Assembly: GCA_018815145.1 (NCBI GenBank)
Contig: JAHIYL010000087.1
Coordinates: forward strand, 1 to 12,818
Reading direction: 5' to 3'
DNA length: 12,818 nucleotides
Source of the DNA: Nanobdellota archaeon
Lineage (GTDB): Archaea; Nanobdellota; Nanobdellia; Woesearchaeales; GW2011-AR15
The translations under genes were made by a program, and so were the position numbers. The notes beneath the pieces were generated by a model that was not told where the DNA came from, did not search any database, and worked only from the letters and a program-made list of their open reading frames with translations. Positions 1-6,051 of the stretch are shown here, piece after piece. The first letter of the stretch is position 1. Each line of letters begins with the position of its first letter.

Positions 1-2
1 CG

Positions 3-50
3 GGTTCTGTTAAGCAAGGGCAGGATGCAATAAAACATCTTCAAGGTTAG
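3..50 (+). CDS. possible C-terminal end of an upstream gene (partial)
   Basis: The third frame is open from the window edge to a TAG at 48-50 and reads as 15 residues ending KHLQG. The stop is followed directly by the TATA box of the next gene, which is the layout expected where one gene ends and another begins. There is too little sequence to recognise a family, and another frame (1-33) is also open to a stop, so this may be chance. Confidence 0.2.
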   Translation, partial: GSVKQGQDAIKHLQG

Positions 51-54
51 CAGA

Positions 55-62
55 TATAAATA
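55..62 (+). promoter_or_regulatory. TATA box for the 86-946 gene
   Basis: TATAAATA, centred about 27 nt upstream of the ATG at 86. This matches the archaeal TBP-site to start-site distance and predicts a leaderless mRNA beginning at that ATG. It argues against the upstream in-frame ATG at 62, which lies inside the TATA element. Confidence 0.6.
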
Positions 63-85
63 TGAGAGGAATTTTAAGAAGAAAA

Positions 86-946
86 ATGGTAAAATTAGAT
101 CATCCAACACAGTCATTGGACAATATGATTTTTCAATCTAGTTTTAGTTCTTTGTTTGTCGAAACAAATACAATGCATAGAGGTTTTGTTGAAGCTGGTG
201 AAAAAGGACATTTTCTGCGGTATGCTATGCAAAAAGTGCCGGATTTTTTAGATGATAGGCTTTTAACTGGCTACAGGCGGCTGAATGGGCCTGAGGATAT
301 TGAGTTTCCAGAATCAGTGTCTATTGATTCTCTTGATTATTTGACAGTCTGGATTGGAGAAAATAAGGGGGAAAGAGGAAAAGATTCAATTGTGATATTT
401 AATGCGAGGCAGATGAATCTGTACAGGTTTGATGTACAGGATACATCAATGACACAAGAAGAATTTGGACATCTAGTATATGGTGTTATGAGGGCATATC
501 CAAAACATTATGATTCTTGGGGTAAAGTGTTTAAGTTGTTTGGTCCCTATGCTTTTTCAGACCAGGATGCAGATAAGGCAGTAAAGGATGCAAAACGATG
601 GAATAGAGGATTTGGTGGGTTGATGGGTTTATGTGTTGGATTGATCCCTCCCAGTTTATATGCATTGACTATTCCAAGATTAATAGAAATGGGACAAGGA
701 CCTAACGGATGGTTGTCTACTTGCCTTTGCGCAGTTCCAATAGTTACAACAATCTTGGGTGCATTAGCAGGTAATTATTTTACTAACGAAGAAACTGCAA
801 AAGAACAAGCTGAACATAAAGCAATGTTGAATCACAATGATATCTGGCAAAAGGATAGTTATTTTAAATACAGTTTTGATGTTGGCCCTTCGATAAAATC
901 AAATATGCAAGCTGTTGACTATCTGCAAAAAAAAGCAATTCAATAA
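86..946 (+). CDS. unknown protein with two C-terminal membrane helices
   Basis: I do not recognise this 286-residue protein. The N-terminal ~170 residues look like a soluble mixed domain with no signal peptide. Two hydrophobic segments follow at about residues 176-197 and 209-230, separated by a short Gly/Pro-containing turn, and then a ~55-residue polar tail. This suggests a hairpin membrane anchor with both soluble parts on the same side. The ATG at 86 was chosen because the TATA box at 55-62 lies the correct distance upstream; an in-frame ATG at 62 would add eight basic residues. The gene stands alone upstream of aIF5B, which has its own promoter. It is certainly open and protein-like, but no function can be proposed. 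Confidence 0.75.
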   Translation: MVKLDHPTQSLDNMIFQSSFSSLFVETNTMHRGFVEAGEKGHFLRYAMQKVPDFLDDRLLTGYRRLNGPEDIEFPESVSIDSLDYLTVWIGENKGERGKDSIVIFNARQMNLYRFDVQDTSMTQEEFGHLVYGVMRAYPKHYDSWGKVFKLFGPYAFSDQDADKAVKDAKRWNRGFGGLMGLCVGLIPPSLYALTIPRLIEMGQGPNGWLSTCLCAVPIVTTILGALAGNYFTNEETAKEQAEHKAMLNHNDIWQKDSYFKYSFDVGPSIKSNMQAVDYLQKKAIQ

Positions 947-962
947 ATTCTTCTTTTAACAA

Positions 963-972
963 CTTTTAAAAA
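963..972 (+). promoter_or_regulatory. TATA-like box for aIF5B
   Basis: CTTTTAAAAA, centred about 29 nt before the ATG at 997. The alternative in-frame ATG at 979 lies only about 11 nt from the box centre, so it would fall upstream of the predicted transcription start. The box therefore favours a leaderless message starting at 997. Confidence 0.5.
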
Positions 973-996
973 TTCATTATGGTTTCATTCTCTTTG

Positions 997-2769
997 ATGG
1001 ATGAAAGAACAGTGCTTCGGCAGCCGATATGCTGCATCGTCGGTCATGTTGATCATGGGAAGACAAAGCTATTGGATAAGATAAGGGGTACTGCTGTGCA
1101 GACCGGTGAAGCAGGAGGCATTACTCAGGCAATAGGTGCATCCATAATTCCTCTTAAGACAATCAAAGGCATCTGCGGCCCTCTTTTAGGAAAAGATGCA
1201 AATTTTTCTATTCCCGGTCTACTTTTCATAGATACACCGGGCCATGCAGCGTTCACAAACCTTCGAAAGAGAGGAGGCAATCTTGCTGATATCGCGATCC
1301 TCATAGTTGATGTCAATGAGGGCTTTAAGCCGCAGACAATAGAGTCGATTGAGATATTAAAATCATTCAAGACGCCGTTCATTGTAGCTGCAAATAAAAT
1401 AGACCTTATCCCAGGATTCAGAAAGATAGAAAAACCCCTTGTACAATCTATACCGGAGCAGGATCCTTTTTTTCAGGAGAAACTCGATACCAAGATATAC
1501 GAGCTTGTAGGAAAACTTTCAGAGTTCGGGCTTGAGAGTGAAAGGTTTGACAGGGTTGAGAGCTATACAAAACAGATTGCGATTATTCCTACTTCAGCAA
1601 TAACAGGTGATGGGATCTCAGAGCTGCTCATGGTCCTTGTTGGCCTTGCCCAAAAGTTTTTAGAGAATAATATCCGGCTTCATATCGGAGCAGCTGCAAA
1701 GGGGTCTGTCCTTGAAGTCAAAGAATCAGCCGGTCTTGGAAAGACAATGGATGTCATAATATATGATGGCATCTTGAAACGGGGTGACAAGATAATGATA
1801 GGCGGTCTTGAAGAGCCCATTGCAACAAAGGTCAAGGCATTGTTCGAGCCAAAGGAACTATGTGAGATAAGAGACAAGAAATCCAAATTCTGCGCAGTTT
1901 CAGAGGTAAAGGCAGCCACAGGAGTTAAAATTTCAGCGCTAGGCATTGATGATGTCATTGCCGGAATGCCGCTTCGGAGTTATACAGATTCTGAGTTTGA
2001 ACAGGTCAAAGCAGATATACAAAAACAGGTGCAGGAAGTGCTTGTTGAGACAGACAAAGAAGGCATTGTCATCAAGGCAGATACTTTAGGCAGCATAGAG
2101 GCACTTACTCTTCTTCTGAAAGAAAAAGACATAAGCGTCAGAAAGGCAAGCATAGGGAAGATAACAAAAAAAGATATTATGGATGCAGAGACTGGATATG
2201 AGAAAGACCCTTTGAAATCAGTTATACTGGGCTTTAATTCTGAAAGAGAAGCAGATGTGTCTTCTACTGATAAGGTTAAGATAATAACAAACAATATCAT
2301 CTATAAGATAATTGAAGAATATGAACTATGGGTAGAACAGACAAGAAACATAATGGAAGCAAAGGAATTGGATCAATTGACAAGGCCTGCAAAACTGAAA
2401 CTCATGCCTCAGTTCCTTTTCAGGGCAAGCAACCCCGCAATAATCGGAGTTGATGTTTTGGAGGGAAAGATTAAAGTCGGAGCAACTGTGATGAAACCTG
2501 ACGGGACACAAGTTGCAGATATCAGGAGCATCAAGGAAGATCAGGACAATCTTTCTTCTGTCACCAAAGGGAAACAGGTGGCAATGGCTTTTGCAGGAGT
2601 GACAATAGGAAGGCAGCTGAAAGGAGATGAAGAGCTGTACAGCTACATCCCTGAACCGGAATTCAGGAAAATAAAGGATAAGGCAAAATACCTGAGCAAA
2701 GGGGAAATGGAACTCATGAAAGAGATTGCTCAGATAATGAGAAAAGAGAATCCGGTCTGGGGTGTGTAG
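997..2769 (+). CDS. infB: translation initiation factor aIF5B (IF2 family GTPase)
   Basis: This is the archaeal homologue of eIF5B/IF2, a ribosome-dependent GTPase that promotes subunit joining and initiator-tRNA positioning. Its 590 residues match the ~600 usual for archaeal aIF5B. Visible G-domain motifs are G1 GHVDHGKT (16-23), the G2 region GGITQ (about 40-44), G3 DTPGH (79-83), G4 NKID (133-136) and G5 TSA (199-201). The middle and C-terminal domains continue to the typical ending ENPVWGV. No intein or frameshift is seen. The ATG at 997 is preferred from promoter spacing; starting at 979 would add six residues not needed by the G domain. The stop is 10 nt before the PUA gene at 2780, with that gene's SD site overlapping the stop codon, so the two are probably co-transcribed. 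Confidence 0.97.
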   Translation: MDERTVLRQPICCIVGHVDHGKTKLLDKIRGTAVQTGEAGGITQAIGASIIPLKTIKGICGPLLGKDANFSIPGLLFIDTPGHAAFTNLRKRGGNLADIAILIVDVNEGFKPQTIESIEILKSFKTPFIVAANKIDLIPGFRKIEKPLVQSIPEQDPFFQEKLDTKIYELVGKLSEFGLESERFDRVESYTKQIAIIPTSAITGDGISELLMVLVGLAQKFLENNIRLHIGAAAKGSVLEVKESAGLGKTMDVIIYDGILKRGDKIMIGGLEEPIATKVKALFEPKELCEIRDKKSKFCAVSEVKAATGVKISALGIDDVIAGMPLRSYTDSEFEQVKADIQKQVQEVLVETDKEGIVIKADTLGSIEALTLLLKEKDISVRKASIGKITKKDIMDAETGYEKDPLKSVILGFNSEREADVSSTDKVKIITNNIIYKIIEEYELWVEQTRNIMEAKELDQLTRPAKLKLMPQFLFRASNPAIIGVDVLEGKIKVGATVMKPDGTQVADIRSIKEDQDNLSSVTKGKQVAMAFAGVTIGRQLKGDEELYSYIPEPEFRKIKDKAKYLSKGEMELMKEIAQIMRKENPVWGV

Positions 2770-2773
2770 GTGA
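2768..2773 (+). promoter_or_regulatory. Shine-Dalgarno site for the 2780 gene
   Basis: AGGTGA sits 6 nt before the ATG at 2780 and overlaps the aIF5B stop codon. It matches the archaeal anti-SD and supports translation of the second gene from a shared mRNA. Confidence 0.7.
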
Positions 2774-2779
2774 CATATT

Positions 2780-3238
2780 ATGCAAACCCTTGAGATACTT
2801 AATAAGAAACAAATAAAGGAGATATCAAAACTAATTGAATTGCAGTGGGATGCATCATTTGATTTTCATAAGTACGCTGTATTTTATAGTGTTAAAGATA
2901 AGATTTTTCTGATCAATAGTGAAGTCACACAGATCAATTTTGATGAACTTAGGGTCAATACGCTGGGGACGTATTTTGGTGAGAAGGCAAAAGGAGAGAT
3001 AAGATTAAGTATTGAGGGTTCTCAGATGGTCGGCCCTTCTGCAAAAAAGAATGTGCTGGAACTTTCAGATTCTGAAGCTGATTCATGGATGCAGGGTAAG
3101 GATTTTGATGTTGATTCTGATCTGAGTGGTTTTGTGATAATTAAGAATAATGATGATTTTTTAGGCTGCGGAAGGGTTTCAGGGCAGAAGGTCTTTAACT
3201 ATGTTCCTAAGGAAAGAAGAGAAAAACTTGAAAATTAG
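2780..3238 (+). CDS. PUA-like RNA-binding protein, NIP7/COG3270 type
   Basis: This 152-residue protein resembles the small archaeal PUA-fold RNA-binding proteins related to NIP7 and to the C-terminal domain of NOP2/RsmF-type rRNA methyltransferases. An N-terminal alpha/beta region (1-60) is followed by a PUA-like half containing LGTYFGE, the IEGSQMVGPSAKK segment and the FLGCGRVSGQKVFNY strand near the C-terminus, ending in a basic KERREK tail. NIP7-type proteins act in rRNA maturation, but which subfamily this belongs to is judged by eye. It lies 10 nt behind aIF5B, probably in one transcription unit, which fits a translation or ribosome-assembly role. It converges on the 3244-3708 gene with only 5 nt between stop codons. 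Confidence 0.8.
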   Translation: MQTLEILNKKQIKEISKLIELQWDASFDFHKYAVFYSVKDKIFLINSEVTQINFDELRVNTLGTYFGEKAKGEIRLSIEGSQMVGPSAKKNVLELSDSEADSWMQGKDFDVDSDLSGFVIIKNNDDFLGCGRVSGQKVFNYVPKERREKLEN

Positions 3239-3243
3239 TTAGA

Positions 3244-3708
3244 TCAGAAAAAATTCCAGATTGCATCGCCTACCTGGTGCAGGTTCTTGACCACAATCCC
3301 TTTTTCTAATGCAAGGATATCTTCACCTGAAAGCAGTGCTTTGCCGACTGCCAGCGGCTTCTTATTATTAATGTCTACAATAGAGACAATATCATTGATT
3401 TCTATTCCTTCGTCTACATCGACAACACCGGGGCGCATGATATCAGCTCCTTTGACCACAAATTTGACTGCACCCATATCAACAGTGATCTTTTTCAGGA
3501 AATTATTTTTGACTATAGCTTTCAATGTTGGAATCAATAGGCTGTCAATATAGAAAAACATTGGTTCCTTGTTGACAAGTATAATCTTTTCATCAGCCAA
3601 TTCAACTGTATCCTTTTTGTTTACAATATCCTCAACCTGGAAATTGATTCTTATTTTATCAATAAGTTCACGTACTTCCTTGTTTTTCAGATGCTTTTTT
3701 GATTTCAT
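3244..3708 (-). CDS. MCT-1/Tma20-like protein (DUF1947 + PUA domain)
   Basis: This 154-residue protein has the two-part layout of archaeal COG2016 proteins. A DUF1947-like N-terminal domain (about 1-75) starts with a basic helix and includes LVNKEPMFFYID. A canonical PUA domain follows (about 76-150), with VDMGAVKFVVKGADIMRPGV, the conserved acidic turn and PLAVGKALLSGEDI. Eukaryotic MCT-1/Tma20 acts with DENR on post-termination 40S subunits; the archaeal proteins are presumed RNA binders of the translation machinery. It is the last gene of a minus-strand run, and its ATG immediately follows the stop codon of the DUF371 gene, suggesting translational coupling. No DENR-like partner is seen in the window. 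Confidence 0.88.
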   Translation of the reverse strand: MKSKKHLKNKEVRELIDKIRINFQVEDIVNKKDTVELADEKIILVNKEPMFFYIDSLLIPTLKAIVKNNFLKKITVDMGAVKFVVKGADIMRPGVVDVDEGIEINDIVSIVDINNKKPLAVGKALLSGEDILALEKGIVVKNLHQVGDAIWNFF

Positions 3709-4095
3709 TTATTTGAATTCAACAATTGCTTTATTTTCTGGATTTTTTAATTTTTCTATAAGTTTTCTGTCAAGATCCTTTGCAGCCTTAGTGCAGTTGA
3801 TACCTAGTGTTCTCTTGCTTAAAAAACCGGTCTTTCTTATGACTATCTCATGATCATCATCAAAGTCAGGATTGATTTCACAGAAGACCTCATCAGAAAT
3901 ATCTTTGATCTTAATGATGACCTTGAATGTCCTGTTTTCTTTGATGAATTCTTTTATCTTTTCAGTATCAAAATCAGATTTTATTCCTACTATGCAGTCT
4001 CCTGTCCTGGTGACATAATCCTCTTTTGTGAATTCAAGAGTATTCCTGTGCATAGCAGTTATGTTCTTATGCCCAAAAATAGAAAAAAAAAGCAT
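3709..4095 (-). CDS. DUF371 family archaeal protein
   Basis: A 128-residue protein matching the archaeal family DUF371 (COG2090), whose function is unknown. Diagnostic stretches near the N-terminus are FGHKNITAMHRNTLEFTKED and the adjoining TGDCIVGIKSD. The later IVIRKTGFLSKRTLGINCTKAAKDL segment resembles the family's C-terminal half. The start at 4095 is supported because the GHxNxTAxHR block lies near the N-terminus, as in relatives. It follows the helical 81-residue gene by 7 nt and abuts the PUA gene with no gap, so the three are almost certainly one operon. Its pairing with an RNA-binding PUA protein hints at a translation or RNA role, but that is inference only. Confidence 0.9.
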   Translation of the reverse strand: MLFFSIFGHKNITAMHRNTLEFTKEDYVTRTGDCIVGIKSDFDTEKIKEFIKENRTFKVIIKIKDISDEVFCEINPDFDDDHEIVIRKTGFLSKRTLGINCTKAAKDLDRKLIEKLKNPENKAIVEFK

Positions 4096-4102
4096 CCTAT
4101 AC

Positions 4103-4348
4103 CTATTTTTTTTGTTCTTTTTTTACAATATCTTCAATAGGTTTGGAATCAGCATTGGTCTTGGTCTCTTCAGCCATCTTCTGCAGGTCAACGCCAAGTT
4201 CCTGAAGTGCTTTGACATGCATCTGCATCAACTGCTCTACAATATTTACAAGCTTAAGGAACTCCTGCCTTTCCTTTGCCAGTGTGGATAAAGCCCCTTT
4301 GTGAAAGCCTATCTGTTCTTCTTTACTTGCATTTTCATTTTCAACCAT
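4103..4348 (-). CDS. short helical (coiled-coil-like) unknown protein, first gene of the DUF371-PUA operon
   Basis: An 81-residue, highly charged, Met/Gln/Glu/Lys-rich protein that I do not recognise. Residues ~10-65 look like one or two long amphipathic helices with leucines and valines at heptad-like spacing (LKLVNIVEQLMQMHVKALQEL). The lysine-rich tail ends KKEQKK. The ATG at 4348 is chosen because an AGGTGA site lies 8 nt upstream; a GTG at 4360 would extend it by four residues but overlaps that site. It heads the operon with DUF371 and the MCT-1-like protein. Its size and helical character suit an adaptor or small oligomer, but nothing in the sequence identifies a function. Confidence 0.75.
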   Translation of the reverse strand: MVENENASKEEQIGFHKGALSTLAKERQEFLKLVNIVEQLMQMHVKALQELGVDLQKMAEETKTNADSKPIEDIVKKEQKK

Positions 4349-4356
4349 TTGGATAA

Positions 4357-4362
4357 TCACCT
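4357..4362 (-). promoter_or_regulatory. Shine-Dalgarno site for the 4348 start
   Basis: AGGTGA on the minus strand, 8 nt from the ATG at 4348. It decides between this ATG and the GTG at 4360. Confidence 0.65.
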
Positions 4363-4406
4363 GTTTGCAAATATAATCATATAATAGATTGAATAAGAAA
4401 TGTCAG

Positions 4407-4416
4407 AATATATAAT
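4407..4416 (-). promoter_or_regulatory. candidate TATA box for the 81-aa/DUF371/PUA operon
   Basis: AATTATATAT on the minus strand. Its centre predicts transcription starting near 4385, giving a ~36-nt leader that contains the SD site. Other AT-rich stretches lie closer to the gene, so the choice is uncertain. Confidence 0.35.
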
Positions 4417-4456
4417 TGTTTTGGAAAATAAAAAAATAATATGATGCAATAAGCAC

Positions 4457-4600
4457 CTACATCTTACCTATCTTGAACATATTTGTGCTGCATTCAGGAC
4501 ATACTCCTTTAACACAGTCCCTGCCATTTGCCATATGATCAGCATGGGCTCCTTTGATATCTCTTTTTGTTTTGCATTTCATGCAATATCCTTGTACCAT
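4457..4600 (-). CDS. 47-aa zinc-ribbon microprotein, DUF5679-like
   Basis: A complete 47-codon gene running from the ATG at 4600 to the TAG at 4459-4457. Near the N-terminus it reads GYCMKCKTKRDIK, and near the C-terminus GVCPECSTNMFKIGKM. The paired CxxC knuckles (Cys6/Cys9 and Cys34/Cys37), with VKGVCPEC followed by MFKIG, match the small one-domain zinc-ribbon family DUF5679, in which GVCPxCGTKMFRIGK endings are typical. The family's function is unknown; zinc binding is inferred from the four cysteines. A GAGGTG site 8 nt upstream supports the start. It sits alone between the 81-aa operon and the divergent Nudix gene. Confidence 0.88.
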   Translation of the reverse strand: MVQGYCMKCKTKRDIKGAHADHMANGRDCVKGVCPECSTNMFKIGKM

Positions 4601-4608
4601 TTTATTAA

Positions 4609-4614
4609 CACCTC
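4609..4614 (-). promoter_or_regulatory. Shine-Dalgarno site for the zinc-ribbon gene
   Basis: GAGGTG on the minus strand, 8 nt before the ATG at 4600. It is strong support that this very short gene is translated. Confidence 0.7.
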
Positions 4615-4738
4615 ATATTTTGATATTTTAGACTGAATTTGATTCTTTTATCTTGGAATAATACCTGGGGATTAATAAAATTACCCTTGATAATCACTGT
4701 TTTAAAGAGCCAATGACCAATGTTTGAGCTGATAAATA

Positions 4739-4745
4739 TTTATAT
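4739..4745 (+). promoter_or_regulatory. TATA box for the Nudix gene
   Basis: TTTATAT, centred 26 nt upstream of the GTG at 4768, predicting a leaderless mRNA that starts at that codon. Confidence 0.6.
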
Positions 4746-4767
4746 GCAATAAAAAATCCAATATCTT

Positions 4768-5205
4768 GTGGATAAAAAAATGGATAGAAAACAAAAGCTG
4801 GTTGTTCTGGGCATCATTGAGGATAAAGAAGGCAGAATCCTGGTTTCTCAGAGAATAGATGCAAAGATTCCAAAAGCACATCTGAAGTGGGATGTTCCCG
4901 GAGGTACGAATGAATTCGGAGAATCGCTTAAAGAGACTCTGCAAAGGGAGATTGAAGAAGAAACAGGTTTGCATGTTGAGACACTGGAGTTACTTCCTGA
5001 TTGTGTTTCAAAAGAATGGGAACATATGGAATATTTGCAGCATACATTGGTTTTCTGCTATCATTGCAGATTGATTGATGGAAAAATGCACCTGAATGAT
5101 CACAAAATTAATGATTTAATATGGGTTTTTCCCAGAGAGGCACAAAAACTGGATCTATTGCCGACAACAAAAGTCTTTATTGACTTATTCTGCAAAAATA
5201 AATAA
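4768..5205 (+). CDS. Nudix hydrolase
   Basis: A 145-residue Nudix-fold pyrophosphohydrolase. The Nudix box (G-x5-E-x7-REUxEExGU) is complete at residues 46-68: Gly46, Glu52, then REIEEETGL at 60-68, including the metal-binding glutamates. The preceding WDVPGG strand is also typical. Such enzymes cleave nucleoside-diphosphate-X substrates (oxidised or non-canonical NTPs, nucleotide sugars, ADP-ribose and others); the substrate cannot be read from the sequence. The GTG at 4768 was chosen because the TATA box lies 26 nt upstream. An ATG at 4780 (residue 5) is the alternative and leaves the domain intact. It is a single-gene unit ending 1 nt before the discriminator base of the tRNA on the other strand. 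Confidence 0.95.
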   Translation: MDKKMDRKQKLVVLGIIEDKEGRILVSQRIDAKIPKAHLKWDVPGGTNEFGESLKETLQREIEEETGLHVETLELLPDCVSKEWEHMEYLQHTLVFCYHCRLIDGKMHLNDHKINDLIWVFPREAQKLDLLPTTKVFIDLFCKNK

Positions 5206-5206
5206 G

Positions 5207-5368
5207 TGTGGGGATAGGGATTTGAACCCTAGTAGGCACTAAGCCAATAGATGGCCCTCGAGAGCATATCATAGGTTCTAAAACCTCCTTACTTGACGAC
5301 TTGAGTTTGGATTTATTGAGCAATTTTACCCAATTAACTATCCCGTTTGGCCACTCCGGCATCCCCAC
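5207..5368 (-). tRNA. intron-containing tRNA-Leu (anticodon probably UAG)
   Basis: Minus-strand class II tRNA. The acceptor stem is a perfect 7 bp (GTGGGGA 5368-5362 with TCCCCAC 5214-5208), followed by discriminator A (5207) and no encoded CCA. The D arm occupies 5359-5343 (CCG/CGG stem, loop GAGTGGCCAAA). The T arm, 5231-5215, has a perfect TAGGG/CCCTA stem and TTCAAAT loop. A long variable arm lies at 5246-5232 (GGC/GCC stem). The long variable arm with A73 points to Leu rather than Ser (archaeal Ser normally has G73). At 162 nt, the gene has about 77 nt too many, all between the D arm and the variable arm. The best anticodon-loop candidate is TTTTAGAA (5283-5276) followed by CCTAT, which pairs with ATAG at 5341-5338. 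That implies two insertions, roughly 5337-5285 and a 24-nt one flanked by CTAT repeats. I could not fit a strict bulge-helix-bulge, and the loop would be one base long, so junctions and anticodon are tentative. Confidence 0.85.
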
Positions 5369-5396
5369 GAGAATATTAAGGGAGAATAATAAAAAA

Positions 5397-5404
5397 TATA
5401 TAAA
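5397..5404 (-). promoter_or_regulatory. TATA box for tRNA-Leu
   Basis: TTTATATA on the minus strand, centred ~32 nt upstream of the mature tRNA 5' end. This predicts transcription starting about 5 nt before the tRNA, leaving a short leader for RNase P. Confidence 0.6.
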
Positions 5405-5436
5405 CTTAACCAAAAAGAAAAATTTAAGCTATATTT

Positions 5437-5799
5437 CTAGCTCATCCTTGATATTTCCTGTTCAATCTCTCTCAACTGAGTGTCGAGTTTCTCAATGGCA
5501 GTCATCTCTTTCAGTGTCTTTGGCTTTGGTTTTTTCCTTCCAACCTCAATATTTTCCTCGGAAATAGCCCTAAGATGTGTTTGCGGAAGTTCTGCTCTGA
5601 GTTTGGCAAAAAGAAGGTCAAGTTCTCTTATGACGGTCTTTAATTGCTGGATTCGCTTTATCTTGATTTCTCTGATATTTCTGACATTCTCAAAGGACTG
5701 CATATTCTGGACTATCTCTCTGGAAGATTCCAATATATTTCTTCTCAGGTCAACTGCATTATTTATCCCGACAAAAAAGCCGTCTTTTTGTTCTGCCAT
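5437..5799 (-). CDS. coiled-coil unknown protein, third gene of the 7005-5437 operon
   Basis: A 120-residue, strongly charged, almost entirely helical-looking protein with no recognised family. Residues ~8-70 run as a long amphipathic helix rich in Ile, Leu, Arg and Glu (for example REIKIKRIQQLKTVIREL). A basic, proline-containing spacer (RKKPKPKT, near 88-95) follows, then a second short helix ending IEQEISRMS. There is no signal peptide or membrane segment. It starts 13 nt after the stop of the 75-residue gene with no clear SD, so translational coupling is likely. The opening FFVGINN resembles the FVKIDEY and FVRTDEY openings of its two neighbours, so it may be a diverged member of the same family; that is weak by eye. 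Confidence 0.75.
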   Translation of the reverse strand: MAEQKDGFFVGINNAVDLRRNILESSREIVQNMQSFENVRNIREIKIKRIQQLKTVIRELDLLFAKLRAELPQTHLRAISEENIEVGRKKPKPKTLKEMTAIEKLDTQLREIEQEISRMS

Positions 5800-5812
5800 T
5801 GGTTTTCAAATT

Positions 5813-6040
5813 CTAAAATTTTGGTTCAAATAGTGTCTGATCAATGAAATTCAATTTTCTCTCAACATCATCAAGGCCATTCTTCCACAATTCCAGTTCT
5901 GAATCTTCTTGGTTCTTCAGGTCATTGATCTTCCCAAGAAGCGCTTTTGTCTCTTTTACTTTTTCCTTGATCAGTTGGATTATGTCAAGAATATCCTTAT
6001 ATTCATCGATTTTAACAAAAGTATTGGTTCCCTGTTGCAT
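5813..6040 (-). CDS. 75-aa coiled-coil protein, stand-alone copy of the module in the 6052-7005 gene
   Basis: Function unknown. After seven residues, the whole protein (8-73) aligns without gaps to the last 66 residues of the upstream neighbour. Shared blocks are FV-x2-DEY at the start, LK in the middle, KxGLxDxxRK and the ending ID-x-TLF; by hand count about 25 of 66 positions are identical. The predicted structure is two helices forming a charged coiled coil, with no membrane segment. A GAGGGAT SD-like site lies 4 nt before the ATG, and the gap from the neighbour's stop is 11 nt, so the two are co-transcribed. A heteromeric partnership between the paralogues is a natural inference but is not shown by sequence. 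Confidence 0.8.
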   Translation of the reverse strand: MQQGTNTFVKIDEYKDILDIIQLIKEKVKETKALLGKINDLKNQEDSELELWKNGLDDVERKLNFIDQTLFEPKF

Positions 6041-6044
6041 AATT

Positions 6045-6051
6045 ATCCCTC
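6045..6051 (-). promoter_or_regulatory. Shine-Dalgarno-like site for the 75-aa gene
   Basis: GAGGGAT on the minus strand, 4 nt before the ATG at 6040 and just after the stop of the preceding gene. It supports translation as an operon-internal gene. Confidence 0.45.

Noticed and set aside
1125..2511. Several 60-106-codon open frames antisense to aIF5B
   Set aside because: They are shadows of a strongly conserved coding strand, with no initiation signals.
5254..5265. CTCGAGG read as the anticodon loop of a tRNA-Ser(CGA)
   Set aside because: No upstream stem pairs with the bases that would follow the loop, the discriminator is A (a Leu feature), and this segment instead folds as a GCTC/GGGC hairpin within a likely intron.
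5177..5413. 78-codon minus-strand open frame covering the tRNA
   Set aside because: It spans the tRNA gene and the end of the Nudix gene. The perfect tRNA arms explain the sequence better.
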